Part shown: positions 20,238 to 30,217 of the stretch, piece by piece
Layout of the letters: every line of letters begins with the position of its first letter
Numbering within the stretch: the stretch's first letter is position 1
Source of the DNA: Anaeromyxobacter paludicola
GTDB lineage: Bacteria > Myxococcota > Myxococcia > Myxococcales > Anaeromyxobacteraceae
Assembly: GCF_023169965.1 (NCBI RefSeq)
Contig: NZ_AP025592.1
Location: 2,418,001 to 2,482,000 of the forward strand
Direction: 5' to 3'
Length of the DNA stretch: 64,000 nt
The notes under the pieces: model-generated
Told to the model about the DNA's origin: nothing
Databases searched by the model: none
The model's input: only the letters and a program-made list of their open reading frames with translations
Made by a program: the position numbers and the translations under genes

Positions 20238-20984
20238 TCAGGCGAGCTGCTCGAGCAGCTTGTCGTCGATCTCGAAGTTGGCGTGGACGTTCTGCACGTC
20301 GTCGAGCTCCTCGAGCATGTCCATGAGCTTGAGGATGCCCCTCGCCTTGTCGGGGTCCTGCACCGCGACCGGATCCTTCGGGATCCAGGCCACGCGGCGG
20401 GCGCCGAGCTTGAAGCCCTTCTCGAGCGCGGCGGCGACCGGGTGCAGGTCGTTGGGCTGGGTGCGGACCTCGAACCCCTCCGCCCCCTGGTTCACCACGT
20501 CCTCGGCGCCGGCCTCGATGGCCGCCTCCATCACCTGGTCCTCGCTGGGGCCGGGCTTCACCTCGATGACGCCGCGCTTCTCGAACATCCAGGCGACGGC
20601 GCCCTCGGCGGCGAGGTTGCCGCCGCCCTTGGCGAAGCTGGAGCGCACGTCGCCGGCGGTGCGGTTCCGGTTGTCGGTGAGGCACTCGACCATCAGCGCC
20701 ACGCCGCCCGGGCCGTAGCCCTCGTACATGGCCTCCTCGTAGCTCACGCCCTCGAGCTCGCCGGTGCCCTTCTTGACGGCGCGGGTGATGTTGTCGGCCG
20801 GCATGTTGGCCTCCTTGGCCGCGTCCATCGCGGCCCGGAGGCGGGCGTTGCCGGCGGGGTCGCCGCCGCCCATGCGCGCGGCGACGGTGATCTCCTTGAT
20901 CACCTTGGAGAAGAGCTTGCCCTTCGCCGAGCCGGCCGCTTCCTTCTTCCGCTTGATCTTGCTCCACCGATTGTGGCCGGACAT
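20238..20984 (-). CDS. yebC: YebC/PmpR family (TACO1-like) protein
   Basis: A 248-residue protein with the full YebC signature: S-G-H-N-R-W-S-K-I-K at the N terminus, the N-M-P-x-D-N-I-x-R-A motif near residue 80, and Y-E-G-Y-G-P-G-G-V-A near 105. The family was long called a transcriptional regulator; recent work on relatives shows a role in relieving ribosome stalling at proline-rich stretches, and the mitochondrial TACO1 is a translational activator. It is the first gene of the string yebC-deoA-punA-cdd-ribF. The genome context gives no functional link to nucleoside salvage. Confidence 0.93.
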   Translation of the reverse strand: MSGHNRWSKIKRKKEAAGSAKGKLFSKVIKEITVAARMGGGDPAGNARLRAAMDAAKEANMPADNITRAVKKGTGELEGVSYEEAMYEGYGPGGVALMVECLTDNRNRTAGDVRSSFAKGGGNLAAEGAVAWMFEKRGVIEVKPGPSEDQVMEAAIEAGAEDVVNQGAEGFEVRTQPNDLHPVAAALEKGFKLGARRVAWIPKDPVAVQDPDKARGILKLMDMLEELDDVQNVHANFEIDDKLLEQLA

Positions 20985-21055
20985 GAGGCGCTCCCGTCAC
21001 CCAAAGATACAAGGATGACGGGGACGTAGCACGGCCGAACGCGCACCGTAAAGGT

Positions 21056-21652
21056 TCAAGATCCCTCGCCCCGCCCGGAGAAGAGGCCGCCGGTGAGGGC
21101 GTCGAGCTCGGCGGTCACCTCGTCGATCTCCACCGCCAGCTCGGCCCTCGCCCGGGGCTCGTCGGGCGGGGAGAGGGCGAGCGACAGGCGCAGCCTCCGC
21201 CGGTGGAAGTAGAGCCGGGTGACCCGCTCGACCCGCTCCTGGCGGCGGCGGGAGAGCTCCGCCGCGGCGGTGACGGCGCGCGGCTCCTCCGGGGTGAAGA
21301 CGAGGTGGGCGAGGGTCCAGGTCGCGCGCACCGAGAAGGTGTCGGCCGGGGCGCTGCGGAGGAGGTCGTCCGAGCCGACGCCGTACCAGCGCCCGCGCTC
21401 GTCGTGCCGGTACTCGGCGGAGAGCTGCGGCACGAGCGCGGCGGCGCGGGCGCGGACGCGCCAGGACTCGGCGAGCTCCGGGTCGCCCGGGAGGCCGCGC
21501 GCCGCGGCCCGCTGGCAGACGTCGATGGGCGGCTCGCCGGCGAACAGCCAGGCGGAGACCTGGGCCGCCTGGGCGTCGGGGTCGGGGGGCGGCGGCGGGA
21601 GCGGCTGGCGCGCCGGCATCGCGGCGGCGAGGAGGAGCGGGAGGAGGGTCAT
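21056..21652 (-). CDS. Hypothetical exported protein
   Basis: About 198 residues if started at the second Met (21652), which immediately precedes a hydrophobic L-L-P-L-L-L-A-A-A signal; an upstream Met at 21670 is also possible. The mature part is proline-rich at first, has a single cysteine in I-D-V-C-Q-R, and ends in an arginine-rich helical region (about 130-195) with alternating charged residues that could form a coiled coil. I do not recognise a family. The arrangement, a signal peptide followed by a helical periplasmic domain, suggests an envelope protein. It lies between yebC and the isc operon on the same strand with over 100 bases on the isc side. Confidence 0.55.
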   Translation of the reverse strand: MTLLPLLLAAAMPARQPLPPPPPDPDAQAAQVSAWLFAGEPPIDVCQRAAARGLPGDPELAESWRVRARAAALVPQLSAEYRHDERGRWYGVGSDDLLRSAPADTFSVRATWTLAHLVFTPEEPRAVTAAAELSRRRQERVERVTRLYFHRRRLRLSLALSPPDEPRARAELAVEIDEVTAELDALTGGLFSGRGEGS

Positions 21653-21764
21653 CCCGCCGGCGGGTAGCACCGGCCGGGCCAGCGCGGGGCGCGCGGCCGG
21701 CGGCGATCGCGCGAGCGCGGCCCGGGCGCGGGGCGGACGGCGGGGCCGCGGACCGGACGCTCGG

Positions 21765-21962
21765 CTAGTCCTCCACCTCGTCGAGCCACGTCATCTGGAT
21801 CGCCTCGAGCACCTTCTCGCTCGAGCCCTCCGGATCGTCGTCGAAGCCGGGCAGCTCCGTCACCCACCGGTGCAGGTCGGTGAAGCGGACCTTCAACGGA
21901 TCCTGCCCGGGCAGCTTCTCCGCGAGCGCGATGGCGATGTCGCGGGTGTCCCTCCACTTCAT
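21765..21962 (-). CDS. iscX: IscX, Fe-S assembly adaptor
   Basis: A 65-residue acidic protein that matches IscX in length and pattern: M-K-W-R-D-T-R-D-I-A at the start, D-P-L-K-V-R-F-T-D-L-H-R-W-V in the middle and an acidic E-x-I-Q-M-T-W-L-D-E end. IscX binds IscS and iron, and modulates cysteine desulfurase activity in competition with frataxin. It closes the isc operon 14 bases after fdx. The open frame continues upstream through hscA, but only this part is real. Start ATG at 21962. Confidence 0.9.
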   Translation of the reverse strand: MKWRDTRDIAIALAEKLPGQDPLKVRFTDLHRWVTELPGFDDDPEGSSEKVLEAIQMTWLDEVED

Positions 21963-21976
21963 GGGCGGCCTCTCCT

Positions 21977-22282
21977 CTAGGAAGCGATCCGGTTCCCCGG
22001 GATGCGCACCACCACGTCCTCGTCGCCGACGCAGGCCTGGCAGCCGAGGCGCGAGTTGGGCTGGAGCCCCATCGCCTCGTCGAGCCGGTCGTCCTCGTTC
22101 TCCTCGATCTCGGAGAGCGAGGCGAGCCCCTGCTCCACCCAGACGTGGCAGGTGGTGCAGGCGCAGACGCCGCCGCAGTTGTGCGGGAGGTCCACGTGCG
22201 CCTCGTCGGCCGCCTCCAGGAGGGAGGAGCCGCGCATCACCTGCACGGTCACGCCGGCGGGGAGGAAGGTCACCTTGGGCAT
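21977..22282 (-). CDS. fdx: ISC-type [2Fe-2S] ferredoxin
   Basis: A 101-residue adrenodoxin-type ferredoxin. The cluster ligands follow the ISC pattern C36-x5-C42-x2-C45 with the fourth at Cys81 (R-L-G-C-Q-A-C). Extra cysteines at 40 and 84 are not expected ligands. It supplies electrons for sulfur reduction during cluster assembly on IscU. Its start directly abuts the hscA stop, indicating translational coupling. Confidence 0.92.
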   Translation of the reverse strand: MPKVTFLPAGVTVQVMRGSSLLEAADEAHVDLPHNCGGVCACTTCHVWVEQGLASLSEIEENEDDRLDEAMGLQPNSRLGCQACVGDEDVVVRIPGNRIAS

Positions 22283-24145
<1,863 letters not shown>

Positions 24146-24159
24146 GGAGGTTCCGTCTC

Positions 24160-24747
24160 TCAGGGGTGGGGTGCGGCGTCGGCGAGGATGCTGTCGTAGT
24201 AGCGGGCGCGGGCGAGGCGGCGCGAGACCTCCTCGTGCGGGCCGCCGGCGGCGAAGAGCGCCGCGAGCTCGCCCTCGAGCCCGGCCAGCCGCTCGCGGGC
24301 GCCGGCGCCGATCGCGGCCACCTCCGCGGCGTCGCCCCCGGCCCGCGCCAGCGCCAGCCGCTCGCGCAGCTCGAGCTGCTCCTCGAGGAACTCGGGGTCG
24401 TGCAGGGTGCGGGCCTCGGCGAGCGGGTCGTGCCCGGCGAGCCGGAGCAGCGCCTCGGCCCGCTTCCTCGGCTCGCGCAGCGCGCGGTAGGCGTCGTTGA
24501 GCCGCGTCGAGCGCTCGAGGGCGATGCGCCGCTCGCGCGGGTCGGCCCGGGCGAAGCGGTCCGGGTGGAAGCGGCGGCTCCGCTCGCGGAAGCGCGCCTC
24601 CAGGTCGGCCGGCGCGAGGTCGAAGCGGCGCTCGAGCCCCAGCGCGGCGAACGGGTCGAGCGGGCCCGTCGCCGGCTGCAGCTTGCCGCAGGCGGGACAG
24701 CTCGGCTCGTCGGGGGGGACGTCGGACTTGCAGGCCCAGCAGGTCAC
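24160..24747 (-). CDS. hscB: HscB co-chaperone with N-terminal tetracysteine module
   Basis: A 195-residue J-protein. The J domain carries HPD at residues 61-63 and is followed by a C-terminal helical bundle (about 110-190) that docks IscU. Unusually, the N terminus has four cysteines in two C-x2-C pairs, C3/C6 and C17/C20 (C-W-A-C and C-P-A-C-G-K-L-Q-P). This arrangement is known from eukaryotic HSC20, where it forms a zinc finger, and is absent from Escherichia coli HscB. I chose the GTG at 24747 because a GAAGGG Shine-Dalgarno lies at the right distance and the zinc module starts at once; an ATG at 24783 would add 12 basic residues. It sits between iscA and hscA. Confidence 0.88.
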   Translation of the reverse strand: MTCWACKSDVPPDEPSCPACGKLQPATGPLDPFAALGLERRFDLAPADLEARFRERSRRFHPDRFARADPRERRIALERSTRLNDAYRALREPRKRAEALLRLAGHDPLAEARTLHDPEFLEEQLELRERLALARAGGDAAEVAAIGAGARERLAGLEGELAALFAAGGPHEEVSRRLARARYYDSILADAAPHP

Positions 24748-24787
24748 ACTCGCCCTTCGACGTCGCTCGCGTGCGCCCCCCACCGGC

Positions 24788-25120
24788 TCATACGCTGAAC
24801 GACTCGCCGCAGCCGCAGGCGCTCTTGACGTTCGGGTTCCGGAACACGAAGCCGCTCTGCATGAGGGTCTGCTGCCAGTCGAGCACCGTGCCCTGGAGGA
24901 AGATGGCGCTCTTGGGATCGACGAAGACCCGCGCGCCGCCCTTCTCGTAGACCTGGTCGAGCCGGGCCGGCCCGTCCGCCCAGTCGATGAAGTAGGAGAG
25001 GCCGGAGCAGCCGCCCCCCTTCACGCCGAGCCGGAGCCCGCCCTCGGGCTTCGCCTTCTCGGCGGAGAGCTTCGCGATGCGCGCCGCCGCCTTGTCGCTG
25101 ATCTCGATGGTGCTCGCCAT
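24788..25120 (-). CDS. iscA: IscA, A-type Fe-S carrier
   Basis: A 110-residue A-type carrier with the three conserved cysteines at 38 (G-G-G-C-S-G), 102 and 104 (S-A-C-G-C-G-E-S-F at the C terminus). It accepts clusters from IscU and passes them to target apoproteins. It lies 9 bases after iscU in the operon. Assignment as IscA rather than ErpA is by operon context. Confidence 0.93.
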   Translation of the reverse strand: MASTIEISDKAAARIAKLSAEKAKPEGGLRLGVKGGGCSGLSYFIDWADGPARLDQVYEKGGARVFVDPKSAIFLQGTVLDWQQTLMQSGFVFRNPNVKSACGCGESFSV

Positions 25121-25129
25121 GTCGTCCCC

Positions 25130-25591
25130 CTAGATGCCGGCCTTGATGGCGCCGCGCGCGATGAGCTGGTCGCGGTCGCCCTTCACCGTGTCCGCCTTCA
25201 CCGTCGGGGTGAGGCCCCGCTTCTTCTGGTAGTCGGCGATGGCCGCCTTGATGGCGTCCTCCGCCAGCACCGAGCAGTGGATCTTCACCGGCGGCAGGTT
25301 GAGCTCCTGCGCCACGTCGGTGTTCTTGATGGCGAGCGCCTCGTCCACCGTCTTCCCCTTCACCCACTCGGTGACGAGCGAGGAGGAGGCGATGGCCGAG
25401 CCGCAGCCGAAGGTCTTGAACTTGGCGTCCTCGATGACGCCCTCGGCGCTCACCTTGATCTGCAGCTTCATCACGTCGCCGCAGGCGGGCGCGCCGACGA
25501 GGCCGGTGCCGACCGAGTCGTCCTTCACGTCGAGCGAGCCGACGTTGCGCGGGTTCTCGTAGTGGTCGATGACCTTCTCGGAGTACGCCAT
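25130..25591 (-). CDS. iscU: IscU, Fe-S cluster scaffold
   Basis: A 153-residue scaffold with the three ligand cysteines at 37, 63 and 106, the conserved Asp39, and the HscA-binding L-P-P-V-K motif at 99-103. The core is very close to typical IscU. It has a C-terminal extension of about 25 residues after Lys-Lys-Arg (124), ending in A-R-G-A-I-K-A-G-I; most IscU proteins stop near residue 128. The extension is basic and has no cysteine. It lies 19 bases after iscS. Confidence 0.95.
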   Translation of the reverse strand: MAYSEKVIDHYENPRNVGSLDVKDDSVGTGLVGAPACGDVMKLQIKVSAEGVIEDAKFKTFGCGSAIASSSLVTEWVKGKTVDEALAIKNTDVAQELNLPPVKIHCSVLAEDAIKAAIADYQKKRGLTPTVKADTVKGDRDQLIARGAIKAGI

Positions 25592-25610
25592 GACGGTCTC
25601 CCTGGACTCG

Positions 25611-26825
25611 CTAGTGGGGGTTCGCCCACTCGATCTGGTGGATGTCCACGCCCGCCTTGACCATCTCGTAGAGCGGCGACATCTCGCGGAGCTTCTGGAC
25701 CTTGCGGGTGACGAGATCGACGACGTAGTCGACCTCCTCCTCGGTGGTGAACCGGCCCAGCCCGAAGCGGATGGAGCTGTGGGCGAGGTCGTCGGTGACG
25801 CCCATCGCCTTGAGCACGTAGGAGGGCTCGAGCGACGCCGAGGTGCAGGCCGAGCCCGAGGAGACGGCCACGTCCTTGATGGCCATCATCAGCGCCTCGC
25901 CCTCGACGTAGGCGAAGCTCACGTTGAGGTTGCCGGGCAGCCGGTGCTCGAGCGAGCCGTTGACGGTCAGGAGGTCGAGGTGCCGCTCGAGGCCGGCCCG
26001 CAGCTTCTCGCGCAGCCGCGTGACCCGCTCCGCCTCCTCGGCCATCTCCAGGCGGGCGAGCTCGCAGGCCTTCCCCATGCCGACGATGCCCGGGACGTTG
26101 AGGGTGCCGGAGCGGTGGCCGCGCTCGTGGCCGCCGCCGTCGATGATGGCGATGAGCCGCACGCGCGGCTTGCGGCGGACGTAGAGCGCGCCCACGCCCT
26201 TCGGGCCGTACATCTTGTGCGCCGAGACGGAGACGAGGTCGGCGTTCACCTTCTCCACGTCGAAGGGGACCTTGCCGATGGCCTGCACCGCGTCGCAGTG
26301 GAACAGCACGCCGGCGGCGCGGGTGATGGCGCCGATCTCCTCGACCGGGTTCAGCACGCCCACCTCGTTGTTGGCGTGCATGAGCGAGACGAGGATGGTG
26401 TCGGGGCGGAGCGCCGCCTTCACCTTGGCCGGATCGACCCGCCCGTCCCGCTCGACGTCGAGGAAGGTGACCTCGAACCCCTCGCGCTCGAGCGCGTGCA
26501 TGGAGTCGAGGACCGCCTTGTGCTCGTTCTTCGCGGTGACGAGGTGCTTGCCCTTGTCCTTGTAGAAGTGGGCCGCGCCCTTGATCGCCAGGTTGTCGGA
26601 CTCGGTGGCGCCGCTCGTCCAGACGATCTCCTTGGGAGACGCCCCGATGAGCTTCGCCACCTGCTCGCGGGCCGCCTCGACCGCCTCCTCGGCGTGCCAC
26701 CCGAAGGCGTGGCTCTTGGAGGCGGCGTTGCCGAATTCCCCCTTGAAGTACGGGAGCATCGCATCGAGGACGCGCGGGTCCACGGGCGTGGTCGCGTGAT
26801 AGTCCATGTAGATGGGAATCTTCAT
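25611..26825 (-). CDS. iscS: IscS, cysteine desulfurase
   Basis: A 404-residue class V aminotransferase-fold enzyme. The PLP lysine is in [10 protein letters not shown] (about residue 206) and the active-site cysteine in [11 protein letters not shown] (about 327), a long flexible loop typical of IscS/NifS group I. It removes sulfur from cysteine for Fe-S clusters and tRNA thiolation. First gene of the isc operon; no iscR regulator precedes it. A promoter with an inverted repeat lies at 26888-26917. Confidence 0.95.
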   Translation of the reverse strand: MKIPIYMDYHATTPVDPRVLDAMLPYFKGEFGNAASKSHAFGWHAEEAVEAAREQVAKLIGASPKEIVWTSGATESDNLAIKGAAHFYKDKGKHLVTAKNEHKAVLDSMHALEREGFEVTFLDVERDGRVDPAKVKAALRPDTILVSLMHANNEVGVLNPVEEIGAITRAAGVLFHCDAVQAIGKVPFDVEKVNADLVSVSAHKMYGPKGVGALYVRRKPRVRLIAIIDGGGHERGHRSGTLNVPGIVGMGKACELARLEMAEEAERVTRLREKLRAGLERHLDLLTVNGSLEHRLPGNLNVSFAYVEGEALMMAIKDVAVSSGSACTSASLEPSYVLKAMGVTDDLAHSSIRFGLGRFTTEEEVDYVVDLVTRKVQKLREMSPLYEMVKAGVDIHQIEWANPH

Positions 26826-26887
26826 CGCCTCTCGCGCCTCTCACCTTCCTGGAGAGCAGGAGTCCATGATACGTGGACAGCCGAGGT

Positions 26888-26917
26888 CGAGTATATCCCA
26901 GACAGGTACTCGGTCAA
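26888..26917 (-). promoter_or_regulatory. isc operon promoter with 25-bp inverted repeat
   Basis: On the minus strand TTGACC (26912-26917) and TATACT (26890-26895) are 16 bases apart, a good sigma70-type promoter that would start transcription near 26883. A perfect inverted repeat CGAGTA-N13-TACTCG spans 26888-26912, covering the -10 box and touching the -35 box. The 25-bp size equals that of IscR type 1 sites, but the half-site sequence is not the E. coli consensus, so the binding protein is unknown. Repression by promoter occlusion is the natural reading. Confidence 0.6.
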
Positions 26918-27013
26918 GCGGCGCCCTCCCGAGACAAGCAAGCGAAGGCACACGGCTTTTGTCAGGTTCTTGCCCTATACTCCTGTCCGGCTTCTGACAC
27001 TCTGCGCTCAGGT

Positions 27014-28399
27014 ATGCGAACTTTCACCCGAATCCTGGTTGCGGCCCTGGTCTTCGCGGCGGTCGCGTGGTTGCCCGATCTGCTGGGGAGCTCGGGCGCC
27101 ACCGGCGCCTCCTCGGACCTCGGGCTGGCGCGGCTCCTGGCGCAGGGGTCGGTGCTCGCCTTCGCCATCGCCTTCGCGGGCGGCGTCCTCACCAGCCTGA
27201 CCCCCTGCGTCTACCCGCTCATCCCGATCACGGTCTCGGTGTTCGGGGCGCGCAAGGCGGCGGGGCGCCGGCAGGCGGTGGCGCTCTCGGCGCTCTACGT
27301 GCTCGGCATCGCCGCCATGTACTCGGCCCTCGGCGTCGGCGCGGCGCTCACCGGCAAGGCGTTCGGCTCGGCCACCCAGAGCCCGTGGGTGCTCGGGGCG
27401 GTGGCGCTCGTCTTCGCGGCCATGGCCGCCTCGATGTTCGGCGCCTTCGAGCTCCAGCTCCCGGGCGCCTGGCAGGCCCGGCTCTCCCAGGTGGGCGGCG
27501 CCGGCTACGCGGGCGCCTTCGCCATGGGGCTCGTGGCCGGCGTGATCGCCGCCCCCTGCACCGGCCCGGTGCTCGCCGCGGCCCTCACCTACGTCGCCAC
27601 CCGCGGCTCCGCGCTCTACGGGTTCGGCATCATGTTCACCTACGCCCTCGGCGTGGGCCTGCTCTTCTTCGTCCTCGGCGTCTCCAGCATCTCGCTCCCG
27701 AAGAGCGGCGCCTGGATGGACGCGGTGAAGAGCGCGTTCGGCGTGGCCCTCCTCGCCGCCGCCGGGATCTTCCTCAAGGACGCCTTCCCGGCGCTGAAGC
27801 CGCTCTTCCTCGCCACCCGCGGCGCGGCGCTCGCGGCCGCGGCGGCGGCCGGGCTGGGCGTCCTGCTCGGCGCGCTGTCGGGCAGCTTCCACGCGCCCCC
27901 CGCCGAGCGGCTCACGAAGGCGCTCGGCGTCGCGCTCGTGGTCCTCGGCGTGGTCTACGCCGCCGGGGCGGGCAACGCGCGCCGGGCGGCGGCGGAGGCC
28001 CGGGCCCCGTTCCCGTGGGAGCACGACGAGCCGGCCGCGCTCGCCCGCGCCCGCGCCGAGGGGCGGCCGGTGATCATCGACTTCTGGGCCGACTGGTGCG
28101 CCGCCTGCCAGGAGCTCGACCACCTCGCCTGGGCCGATCCGCGGGTGCGCGAGGAGGCGAAGCGGTTCGTCACGCTGAAGGTGGACGGCTCCACCGACGA
28201 TCCGGCGTTCGAGGCGGCGTACAAGAAGTACGCGGTGGTGGGGATGCCGACCGTGGTCCTCATCGACGGGAAGGGGCGCGAGCTCCCCGACCGGGTCACC
28301 GCCGCGATCGGCGCCGAGCAGATGCTCTCGAAGCTGCGCGGCGTGGACCAGGCGTGCGGGCGGGCGGCTGGCCCCCTGGCCTGCGTCGCGCGCTGGTGA
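27014..28399 (+). CDS. DsbD/CcdA-type thiol:disulfide interchange protein
   Basis: A 461-residue membrane protein with a signal-anchor helix (about 5-25), an eight-helix CcdA-like core starting with L-T-P-C-V-Y-P-L-I-P (about 60) and containing a second cysteine in A-P-C-T-G-P-V-L, and a periplasmic thioredoxin domain at the C terminus (about 345-460) with the active site C-A-A-C at 362-365 and a cis-proline in V-G-M-P-T. It moves electrons from cytoplasmic thioredoxin across the membrane to periplasmic thiols, for example for cytochrome c assembly. It lacks the N-terminal alpha domain of full DsbD. I chose the ATG at 27014; a TATACT box lies at 26976-26981 with a poor -35. Confidence 0.85.
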   Translation: MRTFTRILVAALVFAAVAWLPDLLGSSGATGASSDLGLARLLAQGSVLAFAIAFAGGVLTSLTPCVYPLIPITVSVFGARKAAGRRQAVALSALYVLGIAAMYSALGVGAALTGKAFGSATQSPWVLGAVALVFAAMAASMFGAFELQLPGAWQARLSQVGGAGYAGAFAMGLVAGVIAAPCTGPVLAAALTYVATRGSALYGFGIMFTYALGVGLLFFVLGVSSISLPKSGAWMDAVKSAFGVALLAAAGIFLKDAFPALKPLFLATRGAALAAAAAAGLGVLLGALSGSFHAPPAERLTKALGVALVVLGVVYAAGAGNARRAAAEARAPFPWEHDEPAALARARAEGRPVIIDFWADWCAACQELDHLAWADPRVREEAKRFVTLKVDGSTDDPAFEAAYKKYAVVGMPTVVLIDGKGRELPDRVTAAIGAEQMLSKLRGVDQACGRAAGPLACVARW

Positions 28400-28517
28400 G
28401 CGCGGCGGACTCGGGGTCGCTCCCCACCCCGGCGCCCGGCGGCGAGATGCCGGCGCATTTCCGACCGTTCGGGGATTGAGCGGGCAGGCACCGCTGTTGC
28501 TCTCGAGAGACCGCGCC

Positions 28518-28619
28518 ATGCGCCCCCTGAGAATCCCCGACCGCCTCGGCCGCCGGCCGACCCACTTCCTGACCGCCCTGGTGGGCACCGCCGCCGTCGT
28601 CCTGGCGCTGCTCGCCTGA
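28518..28619 (+). CDS. Possible 33-residue single-helix membrane peptide
   Basis: ATG at 28518 to TGA at 28617-28619. The peptide has a basic N-terminal half (arginines in L-R-I-P-D-R-L-G-R-R) and a hydrophobic second half (F-L-T-A-L-V-G-T-A-A-V-V-L-A-L-L-A), a plausible positive-inside membrane anchor. A GAGAGA stretch precedes the start. It is too short for codon statistics to be decisive and I know no family. It sits 118 bases after the DsbD-type gene on the same strand and 13 bases before another small frame. Confidence 0.3.
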   Translation: MRPLRIPDRLGRRPTHFLTALVGTAAVVLALLA

Positions 28620-28632
28620 CAAGGACCCCGAG

Positions 28633-28776
28633 ATGACGCCCTCCGCGCTCCTCCGCCGCCTCGCCGACGCGCTCCGCGCCGCGGCGGCCGCCCTCGCCGC
28701 GGCGGCGTCGCCCGGCCGGCTCGCGCCGGTGCCGGTCCCCGCCCGCGCCGCCCGGCCGCGCCGCCGCGCCCGCTAG
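28633..28776 (+). CDS. Possible 47-residue Ala/Arg/Pro-rich peptide
   Basis: ATG at 28633 with a well-placed AAGGA Shine-Dalgarno 8 bases upstream, ending in TAG at 28774-28776. The product has an amphipathic alanine-rich stretch followed by a proline and arginine-rich basic tail. Its stop codon overlaps the stop of the convergent HDOD gene. No family is recognised. The ribosome-binding site is the main argument for it. Confidence 0.3.
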   Translation: MTPSALLRRLADALRAAAAALAAAASPGRLAPVPVPARAARPRRRAR

Positions 28777-29999
28777 GCGGCCTGTCCGGGCCCGCCGAGG
28801 GCCCGCCACCGCGCCTCGGCCTCGGCGGTCATCGCGAGCGGCTGCACGAGCGCGGTCCACCCGCCGCCCGGCGCCTGCCAGCAGCAGTTCACCGTCACCC
28901 AGACCTCGAAGGTCCGCGGCGGGGCGTCCACCTCGAGCTCCACGAGCGCGCCCTCCGGCAGCCCGCGCGGCCCGCGCACCGTGAGCACGTCGCCGTCGAG
29001 CTCGCCGCACGCGAGCGTCACCACGTCCGGCCCGAGCAGCGCGCGCACCGGCCAGGAGGGCGTCTCTGCCGGCGCGGCGCCGGGCGGCTCGGGCGCGGCG
29101 ACGAGCGAGTCGAGCACCGGGAGCGGCGTCCCGCCCTTGCCCTCGAACGAGGCGACGAACTCCGGGACCGCCTCCACCACCCGCGAGAGCGCCCCCGCCT
29201 CCGCCTCGGTCACGCCGGGGATCCGGGCGATGGCCCGGGCCGCGACCCGGCCGCTCCCGGACATGAGCGCGAGCACCTGGTCGGCCACGGCGACCACCCG
29301 CAACAGCTCCGGGTCGAGCGAGGTCGAGAGGTCCTCGTCGTGGTGGCGCGCGATCGCCTGGGCGATCAGCTCGGGGAGCTTCCAGCGCGCCGCGAGGACC
29401 AGCCCGAGCTCGAGGTGGTAGCGCTCGGCGAGGGTCCACCAGAAGGTCGCCGGCATGGCCTCGGCCTTCTCGCGCGAGACCACGTGCTCCACGGCGGAGA
29501 TGGCGATCACCTTGCCGAAGTCGTGCAGGAGCCCGCAGATGAAGGCCTCGTCGCGCCGCAGCCCGCGGCGCGCGGCCAGCTCGTGGGCGAGGAGCGCGGC
29601 CCCGAGGGCGTCCACCCAGGCGCGGCGCCGCAGGGCGAGGAGCGGCCCCTGGGCGCGCGTGCCCTCGGCGAGGCCGGAGGCGATGGCGAGCCGCGCCAGC
29701 TCCACCGCCCCGATCCGGAGGACCGCCTGCTGGAGCGAGGTGATCCCGTTGCCGCGCGAGTAGTAGGCGGTGTTGGCGTAGCGGAGCGTGTCGGCGGCCA
29801 GCGCGGCGTCGGCGGAGACGAGGCGCGAGAGGTCGTCGAGGCCGAACTCCCCCGACCGGACCAGCTGCTCCACCTGGAAGGCGACCGCCGGGTAGGCCGG
29901 GACCGGCACCCCGTCGCGGGAGATGAGGTCCACGATGCGCGCGTCGAGGTCCAGTTGCTCCAGCCCGACCCTCGCGATCCTGCTCGACGCCTCCGGCAC
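28773..29999 (-). CDS. HDOD-domain signalling protein
   Basis: About 408 residues from the GTG at 29999, chosen because a GGAAGG Shine-Dalgarno lies 7 bases upstream; the frame is open to 30128, but the extension would run to the edge of the tRNA-Leu gene. The HDOD domain (about 10-230) contains V-P-A-Y-P-A-V-A-F-Q at its start and keeps L-L-H-D-F-G-K-V and a distal A-R-H-H-D-E, so HD-like residues are partly intact. The C-terminal 100 residues are beta-rich and resemble a PilZ-like module, which I infer only weakly. HDOD proteins are regulatory scaffolds linked to motility and cyclic-di-GMP signalling in several proteobacteria. Confidence 0.75.
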   Translation of the reverse strand: MPEASSRIARVGLEQLDLDARIVDLISRDGVPVPAYPAVAFQVEQLVRSGEFGLDDLSRLVSADAALAADTLRYANTAYYSRGNGITSLQQAVLRIGAVELARLAIASGLAEGTRAQGPLLALRRRAWVDALGAALLAHELAARRGLRRDEAFICGLLHDFGKVIAISAVEHVVSREKAEAMPATFWWTLAERYHLELGLVLAARWKLPELIAQAIARHHDEDLSTSLDPELLRVVAVADQVLALMSGSGRVAARAIARIPGVTEAEAGALSRVVEAVPEFVASFEGKGGTPLPVLDSLVAAPEPPGAAPAETPSWPVRALLGPDVVTLACGELDGDVLTVRGPRGLPEGALVELEVDAPPRTFEVWVTVNCCWQAPGGGWTALVQPLAMTAEAEARWRALGGPGQAA

Positions 30000-30086
30000 G
30001 CGACGACCTTCCCTCCCCCCCGCGGGTCCGAGTGTACCGGAAGCCGGCGCCGCACCGGTAGCCGCCTCCGGCGCGACAGCGCGTCC

Positions 30087-30115
30087 TTGACACTCCCGGA
30101 GGCCCCGACTAGTTA
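30087..30115 (+). promoter_or_regulatory. tRNA-Leu promoter
   Basis: A consensus TTGACA at 30087-30092 is followed after 17 bases by TAGTTA (30110-30115). The predicted start near 30122 is 7 bases before the mature tRNA 5' end. The -10 match is modest, but the position is right. Confidence 0.55.
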
Positions 30116-30128
30116 GGAGGCCCCGCAC

Positions 30129-30212
30129 GCCCAGGTGGCGGAATTGGTAGACGCACCAGATTCAGGGTCTGGCGGTCGCAAGGCCGTGGAGGTTCGAGTC
30201 CTCTCCTGGGCA
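30129..30212 (+). tRNA. tRNA-Leu (anticodon CAG)
   Basis: The 84-base sequence folds as a class II tRNA. The acceptor stem GCCCAGG pairs with CCTGGGC, followed by discriminator A at 30212. The D-arm contains GGTAGACGC, the anticodon loop is ATTCAGGG with anticodon CAG, there is a long variable arm, and the T-arm has GGTTCGAGTCC. CCA is not encoded. It reads CUG, a frequent leucine codon in this GC-rich genome. Confidence 0.97.
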
Positions 30213-30217
30213 CTCTA

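Noticed and set aside
26976-26981. TATACT box as a strong promoter for the DsbD-type gene
   Set aside because: No -35 box at the right distance; kept only as a possibility in the gene note.
30000-30128. N-terminal extension of the HDOD protein up to 30128
   Set aside because: It would run to the edge of the tRNA-Leu gene and lacks similarity, while a Shine-Dalgarno supports the GTG at 29999.
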